Origin: Gemmatimonadota bacterium | Lineage (GTDB): Bacteria > Gemmatimonadota > Gemmatimonadetes > Longimicrobiales > Gaopeijiaceae | Assembly (NCBI GenBank): GCA_007121775.1 | Contig: SKJY01000095.1 | Coordinates: 1 to 36,814 of the forward strand | Length of the DNA stretch: 36,814 bases | Reading direction: 5' to 3' | Shown: piece by piece, positions 15,543 through 23,335 of the stretch | Layout of the letters: every line of letters starts with the position of its first letter | Position numbering within the stretch: the stretch's first letter is position 1 | The notes under the pieces: model-generated | What the model saw: the letters and a program-made list of their open reading frames with translations, nothing else | What the model was told of the DNA's origin: nothing | The model's database searches: none | Position numbers and translations under genes: made by a program

Positions 15543-17078
15543 GTACTGCATGGGTGCTCCCGGCCCCAACGGAATCCCGAACACCATCCAGATCACCAGC
15601 ATGGGGATGGCGGTGAGGGCGAAGACGATGGAATACGGGAGCATGGCAGAGATCAGCGTCCCCAGGCCGATGTCCTTTTCGTACTTCTGGGCGAAGATGA
15701 TGACCAGGGGGTAGTAAGGAAGAAGCGGCGTCAGGATGTTGGTGAAGGAATCCCCGATCCGGTACGCGGCCTGGGTGAGTTCGGGTGAGTAGCCCAGAAG
15801 CATGAGCATGGGCACGAAGACCGGCGCCATGATGGCCCACTTCGCCGACGCGCTCCCGATGAACAGGTTGATAGTCGCCGAGACCAGAACGAAGGCCACC
15901 ACCAGGGGGATCCCGGTGAAGCCCACCGCTTCCAGACCGTTGGCCCCGGAAATGGCCACGATCAGGCCCAGATTTGACCAGTTGAAGAAGGCGATGAAGT
16001 GGGCCGCGACGAAGGCCAGGACGATGTAGGCGCCCATGGACGACATGGTCTCCGACGTCATGGCAGCCACCTCTCTGTCATTCCGGATCTTCCCGGTGAC
16101 GATCCCGTAGACCAGCCCGGGGAGGAAGAAGACGAAGAGCATGAGCGCCACAATGGACGACAGGAAGGGCGCGATATCGCCGTCCTCGCCCCGGAGAGCC
16201 CCGTCGCTGGGAACGGCGAGCCAAGCAATCACTGCCAGCGTGGCCAGGAGCGTGAGCCCCGCGGCCCAGAGCCCCCGACGCTCCTGAACGGTGAGCGCTT
16301 CCTGCTCTTCCACCTCCACCCCTCCGGTATACTCGCCCAGTCGGGGTTCCAATACCCGTTCCGTAACCCAGGTGGCTCCCAGGGTGAAGACGGGGACCAG
16401 GGCCGCCATGAGGTAGTAGTTCGCCGTCGGGTCCACCCGGTAGTCCGGGTCCAGGAGTTGGGCGGCGGGTTCGGTGAATCCCGCCAGGAGGGGATCGAGA
16501 GCCGTGAGGAAGAGGTTCGACGAGAACCCGCCCGATACGCCGGCGAAGGCCGCGGCTAGACCGGCGATGGGATGTCTCCCCATTCCGTGGAACACCACTG
16601 CGCCCAGAGGGATGAGCACCACGTACCCGGCATCCACCGCCAGCGACGAGAGCAGGCCGCCCAGCACGATAGCAGAGGTTACGAGCCAGCTCGGAACGCT
16701 CCGGACGAAGGCCTTGAGGGCCGTCTCGATCAGACCGGTCCGCTCTGCCACGCCGATCCCGATCATCACCACCAGAACCAGCCCCAGCGGCGGGAAGTCG
16801 GTGAAGGTGCGCGGCATCTCCACCAGAATCCGCTGGATGCTCTCGCCGGTGAGGAGATTCACCGCCTCGATCTCGTCCTGATCCGGAGCGGGGTGCATGG
16901 CTGACACGCCGAGATTGGCCGCCAGCCACGACGCGAGGAGTACTAGGCCCATGAAGATCACGAAGAGCGTGATGGGATCCGGCAGCCGATTCCCGGTGCG
17001 CTCCACGAAGTTCAGAGCCCGGTCGGCCAAACCTGCCGACGGGGTCCCGCTGGCTTTGTTTCCGTCTCTTTGCGACAC
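15534..17078 (-). CDS. abgT: AbgT-family transporter
   Basis: A 514-aa protein, the usual AbgT length (about 510). Its N-terminus NFVERTGNRLPDPITLFVIFM is the family signature, followed by 12 or more hydrophobic helices, the conserved GVAERTGLIETALKAFVRSVP, and the C-terminal YSPELTQAAYRIGDSFTNILTPLLPYYPL. Family members import p-aminobenzoyl-glutamate or export sulphonamides, using the proton motive force. GTG start at 17076-17078 with AGAGGAAG upstream. Neighbouring envelope peptidases and amidases fit a peptide or amide salvage theme, but that link is inference. Confidence 0.9.
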   Translation of the reverse strand: MSQRDGNKASGTPSAGLADRALNFVERTGNRLPDPITLFVIFMGLVLLASWLAANLGVSAMHPAPDQDEIEAVNLLTGESIQRILVEMPRTFTDFPPLGLVLVVMIGIGVAERTGLIETALKAFVRSVPSWLVTSAIVLGGLLSSLAVDAGYVVLIPLGAVVFHGMGRHPIAGLAAAFAGVSGGFSSNLFLTALDPLLAGFTEPAAQLLDPDYRVDPTANYYLMAALVPVFTLGATWVTERVLEPRLGEYTGGVEVEEQEALTVQERRGLWAAGLTLLATLAVIAWLAVPSDGALRGEDGDIAPFLSSIVALMLFVFFLPGLVYGIVTGKIRNDREVAAMTSETMSSMGAYIVLAFVAAHFIAFFNWSNLGLIVAISGANGLEAVGFTGIPLVVAFVLVSATINLFIGSASAKWAIMAPVFVPMLMLLGYSPELTQAAYRIGDSFTNILTPLLPYYPLVIIFAQKYEKDIGLGTLISAMLPYSIVFALTAIPMLVIWMVFGIPLGPGAPMQYLP

Positions 17079-17389
17079 GCCGCTTCCTCTCCCAGGTGGG
17101 CCTCAAATCCGGACTCCGGAACCCCACGACAGTTGCAGATCCTCGGCGGAAGTGCAATGGTCCGGCGAGTTGTGCGCAGCTTGGCGGAAGCGGGGGCCGT
17201 TCCGCCCTCCGGTTCCATGGAGAAAGCCGATTGGACCTTGGCGTCCGCTACCCCCTCATTCTCCAGGGTCGGCACGCTGGCAAATTTTGTGCTGTACAAC
17301 TCACCCAGGGTGGTGTAGTTTCCAGCAAGTGATGCGATTCGCGTCCAATAGTTTCAGGACAAAAACACCAGGAATGGCCGGGAGGGCAG
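17079..17389. other. Intergenic region, 311 bases, divergent
   Basis: Lies between the divergent abgT and TPR genes. It contains a 7-bp stem GGCGGAA/TTCCGCC (17183-17189 and 17200-17206, 10-base loop) and a relatively AT-rich stretch around 17281-17360 (CAAATTTTGTGCTGTACAAC, TAGTTTCAGGACAAAAACACC) where promoters would be expected. I could not find -35/-10 pairs with acceptable spacing. No ORF or known RNA is evident. Confidence 0.5.
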
Positions 17390-18679
17390 ATGGCAAAGAC
17401 GTTGAAAAAGGGATCGGGTACGGAGGTCAAGCGGCGATGGAGGATCCCGCCACCGCTACTCCGGGACACCGAGGATCCGGGTCCGGAGGGCCTGGCAATC
17501 CTGGATGAGTTCCGAAGTGAACTCGGCGCAGTCCTCTGGAAGTCCCTCCGCGCCGTACTGCTCTGGTCCCAGGTACCGCCCAGCGACCGGAAGGGGATCT
17601 TCGCTCCGGACTTGGGTCGGGCTCGACTTCTTGAGATCCTGGCTCTCGGTATCGAGGACGACGACCTTCGCGAGCCTATGGAGACTCTCACCCAGGTCCT
17701 CTCCGCACCGGATTCCGTGGACCCGGAGATCATCGGCCTTGCGTGCCGACGGATCGCGGGTTGGGCCGAGACGACGGATGCGCCTCGCACATCCATCGAG
17801 TTCCTCCAGGTTGCGTCGCTGGCCTGTCCCGCCAACGCCCGGTTCGCGCTGGCCCTTGGTCGCGCCTGCCGGGACATGGGCCAGTTCTCCCGATCCGAGT
17901 CGTGGCTGCAACGGGCCATTGGACTGGCGCGACAATCGGCGGAGTGGGACGTCTACATCAGAGCTTACCTGGGCCATGGGAAGATGATGTTGCGACGGGG
18001 TGTCCTACCGGCTGCCCGCCGCAGTTATGTGAAGGCACTGCGCCGATCCGTTCGGCAGGGGATGAGGGAACTGGAGGCCATGGCGCTTCAGGACCTCTTC
18101 ATCCTGGAAGACAAGGCAGGGAATCTGGATCGCGCCGTCGACTATGCGTCCAGGGCTGTGGCCACCTTTGGCTCAAGCCATCGGGACCTGCCTCACCTGG
18201 CCCACGACATCGCCGTGTTCTGGATGCAGAGGGGAGACGTGGAGCACGCCTTCCCCGTCCTCCGGGAGGCGGTGGATCGGGTCCGGGATGTCTACCGCGG
18301 CATCGCTTTGGGCTCACTGGCTCGGGCCTCCGGCCTCAGGGGCGACGAAGCCGCCTTCGATTGGGCGACCATGGAGCTGGAGCGCTGGTGGGACGGCCCG
18401 GGAATCGCAGATGCTTGGGCCGAGGCTGCCCGCGGAGCAATGGCCCTGGCCCGGTTTGACGACGCCCGGGATCATGCCCGCCGGGCGGAAACCATGGCCA
18501 GACGGAGGGGAGAGAATCTTGTGCGCTTCGAGGCAGAGGCCCTCCTTGAGTCCATCCGGGCGGAAGAGGCCGCGAGGGAGAACCGGTCCGCAGACCGGCC
18601 CCCCCCCTCTCGACCAGAATCCGACCAGCTGGCCCGGGAGCTACTGAAGTCTCTGCAGGCCCAGCCGCTCAGCGTGTGA
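17390..18679 (+). CDS. TPR-repeat cytosolic protein
   Basis: A 429-aa protein starting at ATG 17390 with GGGAGG upstream. The N-terminus is strongly basic (MAKTLKKGSGTEVKRRWRIPPP). The middle, residues about 140-390, has TPR-like helical pairs: FALALGRACRDMGQFSRSESWLQRA, LDRAVDYASRAVATFGSS and DARDHARRAETMARRRG. It has no signal peptide or membrane span. It is followed by the minus-strand small lipoprotein and then the AraC-kinase pair. It could be a scaffold for the regulators nearby, but nothing shows this directly. Partner unknown. Confidence 0.8.
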   Translation: MAKTLKKGSGTEVKRRWRIPPPLLRDTEDPGPEGLAILDEFRSELGAVLWKSLRAVLLWSQVPPSDRKGIFAPDLGRARLLEILALGIEDDDLREPMETLTQVLSAPDSVDPEIIGLACRRIAGWAETTDAPRTSIEFLQVASLACPANARFALALGRACRDMGQFSRSESWLQRAIGLARQSAEWDVYIRAYLGHGKMMLRRGVLPAARRSYVKALRRSVRQGMRELEAMALQDLFILEDKAGNLDRAVDYASRAVATFGSSHRDLPHLAHDIAVFWMQRGDVEHAFPVLREAVDRVRDVYRGIALGSLARASGLRGDEAAFDWATMELERWWDGPGIADAWAEAARGAMALARFDDARDHARRAETMARRRGENLVRFEAEALLESIRAEEAARENRSADRPPPSRPESDQLARELLKSLQAQPLSV

Positions 18680-18704
18680 CGCCTGCCCGGAGCGCGGTTG
18701 GTGC

Positions 18705-18851
18705 TCAGGTATCCGAACCGATGTACCCACACTGCACGAGGGTGCTCTGGGTGCAGTCGTCAGCGAGGTCGATGCCGGTGGGTCCCAAGTCACTGCAGGC
18801 GGCGAGGAGAGCAAAGGCGGCGAAGGCGGCGAGGATTCGGACGGTGCGCAT
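18705..18851 (-). CDS. 48-aa small lipoprotein, not in the ORF track
   Basis: Reading the minus strand from ATG 18849-18851 gives a 48-aa protein beginning MRTVRILAAFAAFALLAACS and ending CGYIGSDT before a TGA. It has a positively charged start, a hydrophobic core and the lipobox LLAAC (C19), so the mature product would be a lipidated peptide of about 30 residues with two more cysteines (C33, C41) that could form a disulfide. A GGAGA ribosome-binding site lies about 9 bases upstream. It is antisense to both neighbours and fills the 301-base gap between the TPR and AraC-type genes. Family unknown. Confidence 0.6.
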   Translation of the reverse strand: MRTVRILAAFAAFALLAACSDLGPTGIDLADDCTQSTLVQCGYIGSDT

Positions 18852-18980
18852 GGTCAGGTCTCCGATCTGTCGAGGATTGATTCGAGGGGGTCAGGCTGGC
18901 CCCTGCCAATCAGTATCGACCACAACTTGCGGCGCCCAACAATTGGATTCCCGGGTAAAACATACACATTCCGTCTAATT

Positions 18981-19799
18981 ATGAAGATCGCCCCCCGCCC
19001 ACTCATTGTATTGCACCCGGATCGCTTGCTTCGAGACCGTCTGCAACGCTTCTCCCGGAGCCGCTTCCAGATGGCCACCGTGGATGAATGGAGTGATCTT
19101 AGGGAGGCTGTAGCCGGTGCGCCGCCGGCCGCCGTCGTGGTGGTTGATCCGTATCACGGACAGGACCGGAATGGTGGGCCCTCTCCCCACCTCTACAACG
19201 TGCTGAAGGCATTTCCCTCGGCTACGGTCATCGCCGCCCTGGACTCGGACCCAGCCCGCTATCGGGATCTCTGGCTCCTGGGAGACTGGGGGATCGCGGA
19301 GATCCTTCAGATGGAGGAGGACGTCACCAGCGAGTCCATTCGGCGTCGGCTCTACACCGCCCGAGCCCAGCACATGAGACGCCTCCTGACCCACGATCGG
19401 GGTGCCCCACTCACCGGACGGGCCCGTTCCCTCATCGATGCGGCGGTAGAGACGGTCATGTCCGGGGGGCATCCCAAAGACCTGGCCTCCACGCTGGGCT
19501 TCTCGCCGTCCACCCTCCTTCGTTGGTGCCAACGATCCCAGCTCCCCACCCCCCGGAGGCTTCTCCTCTGGATGCGGGTCCTCTTTGCCTCGGCCCTCCT
19601 GGATGATCCGGGCCATACCGTCTTCAGCGTAGGGCTGGCCTGCGGATACTCCGGGGATCAGGCGCTGCGACGCGCCATCCGGTCGGTGGTTCCGTACACC
19701 CCCACCCAACTCCGGCGGATGGGGGCCTTCGAAACGGTATCGGAAGCGTTCTTCCGGGAACTGGCCGAACTCCGCGACGACCGGGCCGACAAACGATGA
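18981..19799 (+). CDS. AraC-type HTH regulator with receiver-like N-terminal domain
   Basis: A 272-aa protein from ATG 18981; the track's TTG at 18927 adds 18 residues with no support. Residues 1-110 resemble a response-regulator receiver (PLIVLHPDRLLRDRL, then VVVVDPYHG with D56 in the phosphoacceptor place), but the acidic pair at the first strand is absent, so it may not be phosphorylated normally. Residues 165-245 are an AraC-type tandem HTH: DLASTLGFSPSTLLRWCQRS and FSVGLACGYSGDQALRRAIRSVVPYTPTQLRRM. The stop overlaps the kinase ATG by 4 bases. No ribosome-binding site precedes the ATG. Confidence 0.8.
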   Translation: MKIAPRPLIVLHPDRLLRDRLQRFSRSRFQMATVDEWSDLREAVAGAPPAAVVVVDPYHGQDRNGGPSPHLYNVLKAFPSATVIAALDSDPARYRDLWLLGDWGIAEILQMEEDVTSESIRRRLYTARAQHMRRLLTHDRGAPLTGRARSLIDAAVETVMSGGHPKDLASTLGFSPSTLLRWCQRSQLPTPRRLLLWMRVLFASALLDDPGHTVFSVGLACGYSGDQALRRAIRSVVPYTPTQLRRMGAFETVSEAFFRELAELRDDRADKR

Positions 19800-20998
19800 C
19801 GGGCAGAGGCCGAAGTTCCAGGCGAGAGCGGGCGGGGCTGGATAGCTCCCACCGTGGGGATGTCCAGGGGCGCGAGCCACCGAGGGACGAACTCCAGTCC
19901 GTGGGTCTCATCTCCGCCGAGCTACTCCACGACCTGGCCAGTCTCCTGGCCCTGCTCGAGGGGAGGCTCGCCGTGGCCCGTTCAGAGGCCACACTTGGAC
20001 GCCCCAACTCCTCGGACCTGGCTCTGGTCCAGAAGGACACCCGGGAGCTCCGCCGGATGGTCCGGGATATCCTCGCGGAGCTGCATGCCGGAGAGGCGCC
20101 ACGGTCTTCGTCCTGGATGGTGGCTCCCCTCCTGGAGGAGTCGATCCAGCGTTGGCTGTCATCCGCTCCGAAGGTAGAGGCATCCCTGGAGATGCGTCTT
20201 CCAACTGGGTGTCGGGTCGCCGGCCCCCGTACGTTCCTGACCCGAGCCCTGGGCAACCTCATCCGCAATGCCTCCCGGCACGCCCGGAGCGCCATTCGCC
20301 TGTCCGCCTGGTCGGAAGATGACGACAGGATTCTGGAGATCCGGGTCGAGGATGATGGAAACGGGGTCCCGGAGGAGTTCCGAACCGTCCTCTTCGATCC
20401 CTTCATCTCCAGTCGCCAGGGTGGAGCCGGCCTTGGCCTGTCCTTCTCCCGCTGGGCCTGCCGGCGCCTGGGTGGCGATCTCGAGTTGCTCCCCTCTCCC
20501 GGGAGTCTGGGAGGCGCCGTCTTCCGCCTCTGGTTGCCCCTATCCCCCGCTTCAACCTCAGAAGTAGGCAAGGGCAATGCGGACCGACCCACAGGAAGCA
20601 CCCTCCTCCCCGCCGGGCTCCGGATCGCCGTGGTGGATGACGACCCAGCGCTCCGGAGGGTCCTCCGGCGACGCTTCGAGAGAGAGGGTGCTCGGGTCTT
20701 CCTGCCGGGTATCCCTCCCCGGGACCGGACCGGTGATCTCCTTGGCGAACTCGCCGCCTGGAATCCTCAGGTCATCCTCCTGGATCTGAACCTGGGATCC
20801 ATCTCCGGGGAGGACCTCTTCGAAACCCTCGCTCGTCGCTATCCGCATCTGGCCGGTCGGGTCATGATCCTCACGGGGGGAGGCCCTCCGGAGCGGGCTC
20901 TTGGGGTCCCGGTCATGAACAAGCTCCAGGACTGGGAAGAATTGATCCGTCAGATCGCCAACCTCCTTGAGGGAATGGAGCGACCGGGCGACAGTTGA
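19796..20998 (+). CDS. Soluble hybrid histidine kinase with C-terminal receiver
   Basis: A 400-aa protein without membrane segments or any recognisable sensor domain. The H-box is ELLHDLASLLALLEGRL (H45, with Asp where HisKA kinases have Glu). The HATPase domain shows the N-box GNLIRNASRHA (153-163), VEDDGNGVP (G1, 184-192) and GAGLGLS (G2, 210-216). A Ser/Gly linker leads to a receiver: IAVVDDDPALRR (acid pocket D281-D282), LLDLNLG (D330 phosphoacceptor), ILTGG (T360) and VMNKLQ (K376). All key residues are present. It is coupled to the AraC-type gene; phosphate could pass H45 to D330, and how it reaches the AraC-type regulator is unclear. Confidence 0.85.
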   Translation: MTGRGRSSRRERAGLDSSHRGDVQGREPPRDELQSVGLISAELLHDLASLLALLEGRLAVARSEATLGRPNSSDLALVQKDTRELRRMVRDILAELHAGEAPRSSSWMVAPLLEESIQRWLSSAPKVEASLEMRLPTGCRVAGPRTFLTRALGNLIRNASRHARSAIRLSAWSEDDDRILEIRVEDDGNGVPEEFRTVLFDPFISSRQGGAGLGLSFSRWACRRLGGDLELLPSPGSLGGAVFRLWLPLSPASTSEVGKGNADRPTGSTLLPAGLRIAVVDDDPALRRVLRRRFEREGARVFLPGIPPRDRTGDLLGELAAWNPQVILLDLNLGSISGEDLFETLARRYPHLAGRVMILTGGGPPERALGVPVMNKLQDWEELIRQIANLLEGMERPGDS

Positions 20999-21004
20999 CA
21001 GGAT

Positions 21005-21065
21005 CTCTCCCGGTGGAGAGCCTTCCCTCCTGACGGCTCACCTTGAGCCGGGCCCCGCCGGGCTC
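21005..21065 (+). terminator. Two small hairpins after the kinase gene
   Basis: CTCTCC/GGAGAG (21005-21020, 4-base loop) follows the kinase stop by 6 bases. A second, imperfect stem GAGCCGGGC/GCCGGGCTC lies at 21045-21065. No U tract follows either. They could separate the kinase unit from lgt. Confidence 0.35.
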
Positions 21066-21097
21066 CTCCCTGCATTCCATCTTCAGGAGTTGTGCTC

Positions 21098-21976
21098 GTG
21101 GACCCCATCGTTCACAACTTCGACCCCTTCCTCTTCCGGATTGGAGAAGGGTTCGGGGTCCGCTGGTATTCCCTTCCCTACATGCTGGGGATGCTCTTCA
21201 CCTGGTGGTCGCTACGGAATGCGGCCCGCCAGCGGCGCATCCGTAATCTCACCGAGGCCGACGCTGAGAACTTCGTCCTCATCGCCATCGTGGCTGCCCT
21301 CGTAGGTGCCCGATTCTTCCACGTCTTCGTCTTCGAATTCGACCGCTACGGCTTTGACCCGGCAGCCTGGATCGCCGTGTGGCGGGGGGGACTGGCCTTC
21401 CATGGCGGACTCGTGGGAATCGTCCTCGCGGTCATCTGGTTCGCCCGCAGTCGCGGGATCGGGATCTACCGCCTGACGGACCGGATTGCGGTACCGGTGG
21501 CACTGGCACTGGCGCTGGGACGCATCGCCAACTTCATCAACGCCGAGATGTACGGAACTCCGTATGACGGACCCTTCTGCGTGGATTATTCGCAGAACCA
21601 GTACATGGCGAGGCCACCCCAGGAGTGCCGCCATCCCACCCAGCTCTACCAGATGTTGAAGAACTTCGGGCTGGCAGGCGGTCTCCTACTCCTGAGGGAG
21701 AGGTTACGTCCCCGTCCGGGAGTGATCACATGGTCCTTCATCGCCCTCTACGGGTGGATCCGCTTCGGCCTCATGTTCGTCCGGGATGAGCGTACCGTGG
21801 CCGCCGGGCTGACCCTCTCCCAGATCTTTTCGGGGCTCATGGGTCTGCTGGGGGTGGCCATGCTCATCTGGGTCCTCACCCACGATCCGGTGGAGGATCC
21901 GCCCGAGCGCACCGACAACCGCCCCCGTCCACGTCCCCGACGCCAATCGGGAACCGGTCGGCGGGAAGGTCGCTGA
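21098..21976 (+). CDS. lgt: Prolipoprotein diacylglyceryl transferase Lgt
   Basis: A 292-aa integral membrane enzyme that moves the diacylglyceryl group of phosphatidylglycerol to the lipobox cysteine. Seen: WYSLPYMLG, GLAFHGGLVG with H102, the signature GRIANFINAEMYG (141-153, R142 being the essential arginine counterpart) and RHPTQLYQ. About seven hydrophobic helices are apparent, and the C-terminus is Arg/Pro-rich. I choose GTG 21098 over GTG 21092 because AGGAG ends 8 bases before it but only 2 bases before the earlier GTG. Its presence fits the many lipoproteins in this window. The gene seems monocistronic. Confidence 0.95.
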   Translation: MDPIVHNFDPFLFRIGEGFGVRWYSLPYMLGMLFTWWSLRNAARQRRIRNLTEADAENFVLIAIVAALVGARFFHVFVFEFDRYGFDPAAWIAVWRGGLAFHGGLVGIVLAVIWFARSRGIGIYRLTDRIAVPVALALALGRIANFINAEMYGTPYDGPFCVDYSQNQYMARPPQECRHPTQLYQMLKNFGLAGGLLLLRERLRPRPGVITWSFIALYGWIRFGLMFVRDERTVAAGLTLSQIFSGLMGLLGVAMLIWVLTHDPVEDPPERTDNRPRPRPRRQSGTGRREGR

Positions 21977-22034
21977 CGGCGGGCGATCCGGGAACCCTAT
22001 AAGCTGAGTCATCGGCCCGGTGGCCCATCCAACC

Positions 22035-22700
22035 ATGACTTCTTCCCAAAGGCAGGACACCGTGACAACCGCCCTCCTCGTGGTGGATGTTCAGCCGGAT
22101 TTCCTTCCAGGCGGGCGCCTGGCCGTTGCGGAGGGGGACCGCATCCTCCCGGGGATCCGCAGGCTCATGGAGTCCGGTGCCTTCCACCTCCAGGTTGCGA
22201 CCCAGGACTGGCACCCCGCGGGGCATGCCTCCTTCGCGTCGGCCCACCAGGGGCGAGATCCCCTGGAAACCATCCAACTGCACGGGCACCAGCAGGTCCT
22301 CTGGCCCGACCACTGCGTTCAGGGATCACCCGGAGCGGAGCTGCACCCCGATCTTCCCTGGACCCGGGTCGATGCGGTGATCCGGAAGGGGACAGACCCG
22401 GCGGTGGATTCATATTCCGGGTTCCGCAACAACTGGGGCCCGGGAGGGGACCGCCCCCCGACGGGGCTGGAGGGATACCTCCGGGAACGAGGGATCCAGC
22501 AGGTAGTGGTCTGTGGGCTGGCCAGGGACTACTGTGTCCGCTGGACAGCCGAAGACGCCGCCGCCGCCGGTTTCGACACCACCATGGTCTGGGACCTCAC
22601 CCGATCTGTGGATCCTTCCGGAGACGACCTGCTCCGGAAGGAATTGGAGGCCGCCGGCGTCCGACTCGTGAACGCACAGCACCTGGAGACGTCCCCATGA
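22035..22700 (+). CDS. pncA: Nicotinamidase (isochorismatase-like)
   Basis: Hydrolyses nicotinamide to nicotinate in NAD salvage. The catalytic triad is D18 (VVDVQPDF), K118 (VIRKGTD) and C167 (GLARDYCVRW). Metal ligands appear in QDWHPAGH (D58, H60) and WPDHC (H93). With ATG 22035 the protein has 221 residues; E. coli PncA has 213. An alternative start is GTG 22062 (MTTALLVVDVQ), preceded by AGGCAGGA, which would give a more family-typical N-terminus. The stop overlaps the ATG of the cytochrome-like lipoprotein (ATGA). Confidence 0.92.
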   Translation: MTSSQRQDTVTTALLVVDVQPDFLPGGRLAVAEGDRILPGIRRLMESGAFHLQVATQDWHPAGHASFASAHQGRDPLETIQLHGHQQVLWPDHCVQGSPGAELHPDLPWTRVDAVIRKGTDPAVDSYSGFRNNWGPGGDRPPTGLEGYLRERGIQQVVVCGLARDYCVRWTAEDAAAAGFDTTMVWDLTRSVDPSGDDLLRKELEAAGVRLVNAQHLETSP

Positions 22701-23224
22701 CGCACCGCCTCCCGATCCTCGCCGGCACCCTGACCCTCACCTTTGCCCTCACCGGCTGCGATCCCGCCCCAAGCCCCGATCTCGTGGGCGAGGCGGAAGG
22801 AGGCGCACGCTGGATCTCCGGTACGGTAGATGAGCGGTTCCAACAGATCGGAGACCAGATCCCTGGTTTCAGCGCCGCAATGTGGGAGGTGGCCCATCGC
22901 TACCGGGAACTCCACTGGGCCATCGAGGATGAGAATTGGGCCTACGCCGACTACCAGGTGGACAAGATCGCCGGTGCGGTTGAGCGAGGAATCATCCGCA
23001 GGCCCGGGCGGGCCGAATCGGCACGGGAGTACTTTCTCGGCGAGCCGGTGGACCGATTCCGGGCCGCGCTGGACGCCGGGAATCCCGACGACATCCTCAG
23101 GGAGTACGACGCCTTCACCACCGCCTGCAACGATTGCCACGCAGCCGAGTACATGTGGTTCATCCCGGTAGGTCCGCCTGCGGCCCGGAGTACAGTGGTC
23201 CAGCCTGGCACCGAGCTCCGGTGA
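22697..23224 (+). CDS. Lipoprotein with c-type haem motif (cytochrome c'-like)
   Basis: A 175-aa protein. The N-terminal signal ends in the lipobox ALTGC (C21). The body is helical (FSAAMWEVAHRYRELHWAIED, DDILREYDAFTTACND) and a single CXXCH haem-binding motif, CNDCH (144-148), lies close to the C-terminus. A C-terminal CXXCH at the end of a helical bundle is the arrangement of cytochrome c' and c556. It would be an outer- or inner-membrane-anchored monohaem protein. A methionine after the motif (EYMWF) might be an axial ligand. It is coupled to pncA, and a perfect 12-bp hairpin follows 30 bases downstream. Electron partner unknown. Confidence 0.7.
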   Translation: MTHRLPILAGTLTLTFALTGCDPAPSPDLVGEAEGGARWISGTVDERFQQIGDQIPGFSAAMWEVAHRYRELHWAIEDENWAYADYQVDKIAGAVERGIIRRPGRAESAREYFLGEPVDRFRAALDAGNPDDILREYDAFTTACNDCHAAEYMWFIPVGPPAARSTVVQPGTELR

Positions 23225-23253
23225 ACCCCGGCGCAGAACCACGCTGAACAGGA

Positions 23254-23286
23254 GCGCCGCCACCCCACGGTGCAGGGTGGCGGCGC
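23254..23286 (+). terminator. 12-bp perfect hairpin after the pncA-cytochrome unit
   Basis: GCGCCGCCACCC pairs with GGGTGGCGGCGC over a 9-base loop. It begins 30 bases after the cytochrome-like stop and ends 50 bases before the permease ATG. There is no U run, so termination may be Rho-assisted, or it may be an attenuator of the permease. Confidence 0.65.
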
Positions 23287-23335
23287 CGGTTCGATTCCCT
23301 ACTTCCGCTCCCCCTCTCCTCCGGCTTTTCTCGCC

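Noticed and set aside
17079-17389. Sigma-70 promoters for abgT and the TPR gene
   Set aside because: TTGTGC and TAGTTT occur, but the spacing is 23 bases, and other pairs are no better, so no promoter is called.
23284-23300. GGTTCGATTCC resembling a tRNA T loop
   Set aside because: The flanking bases cannot form a T stem, and the upstream DNA is a terminator-like hairpin.
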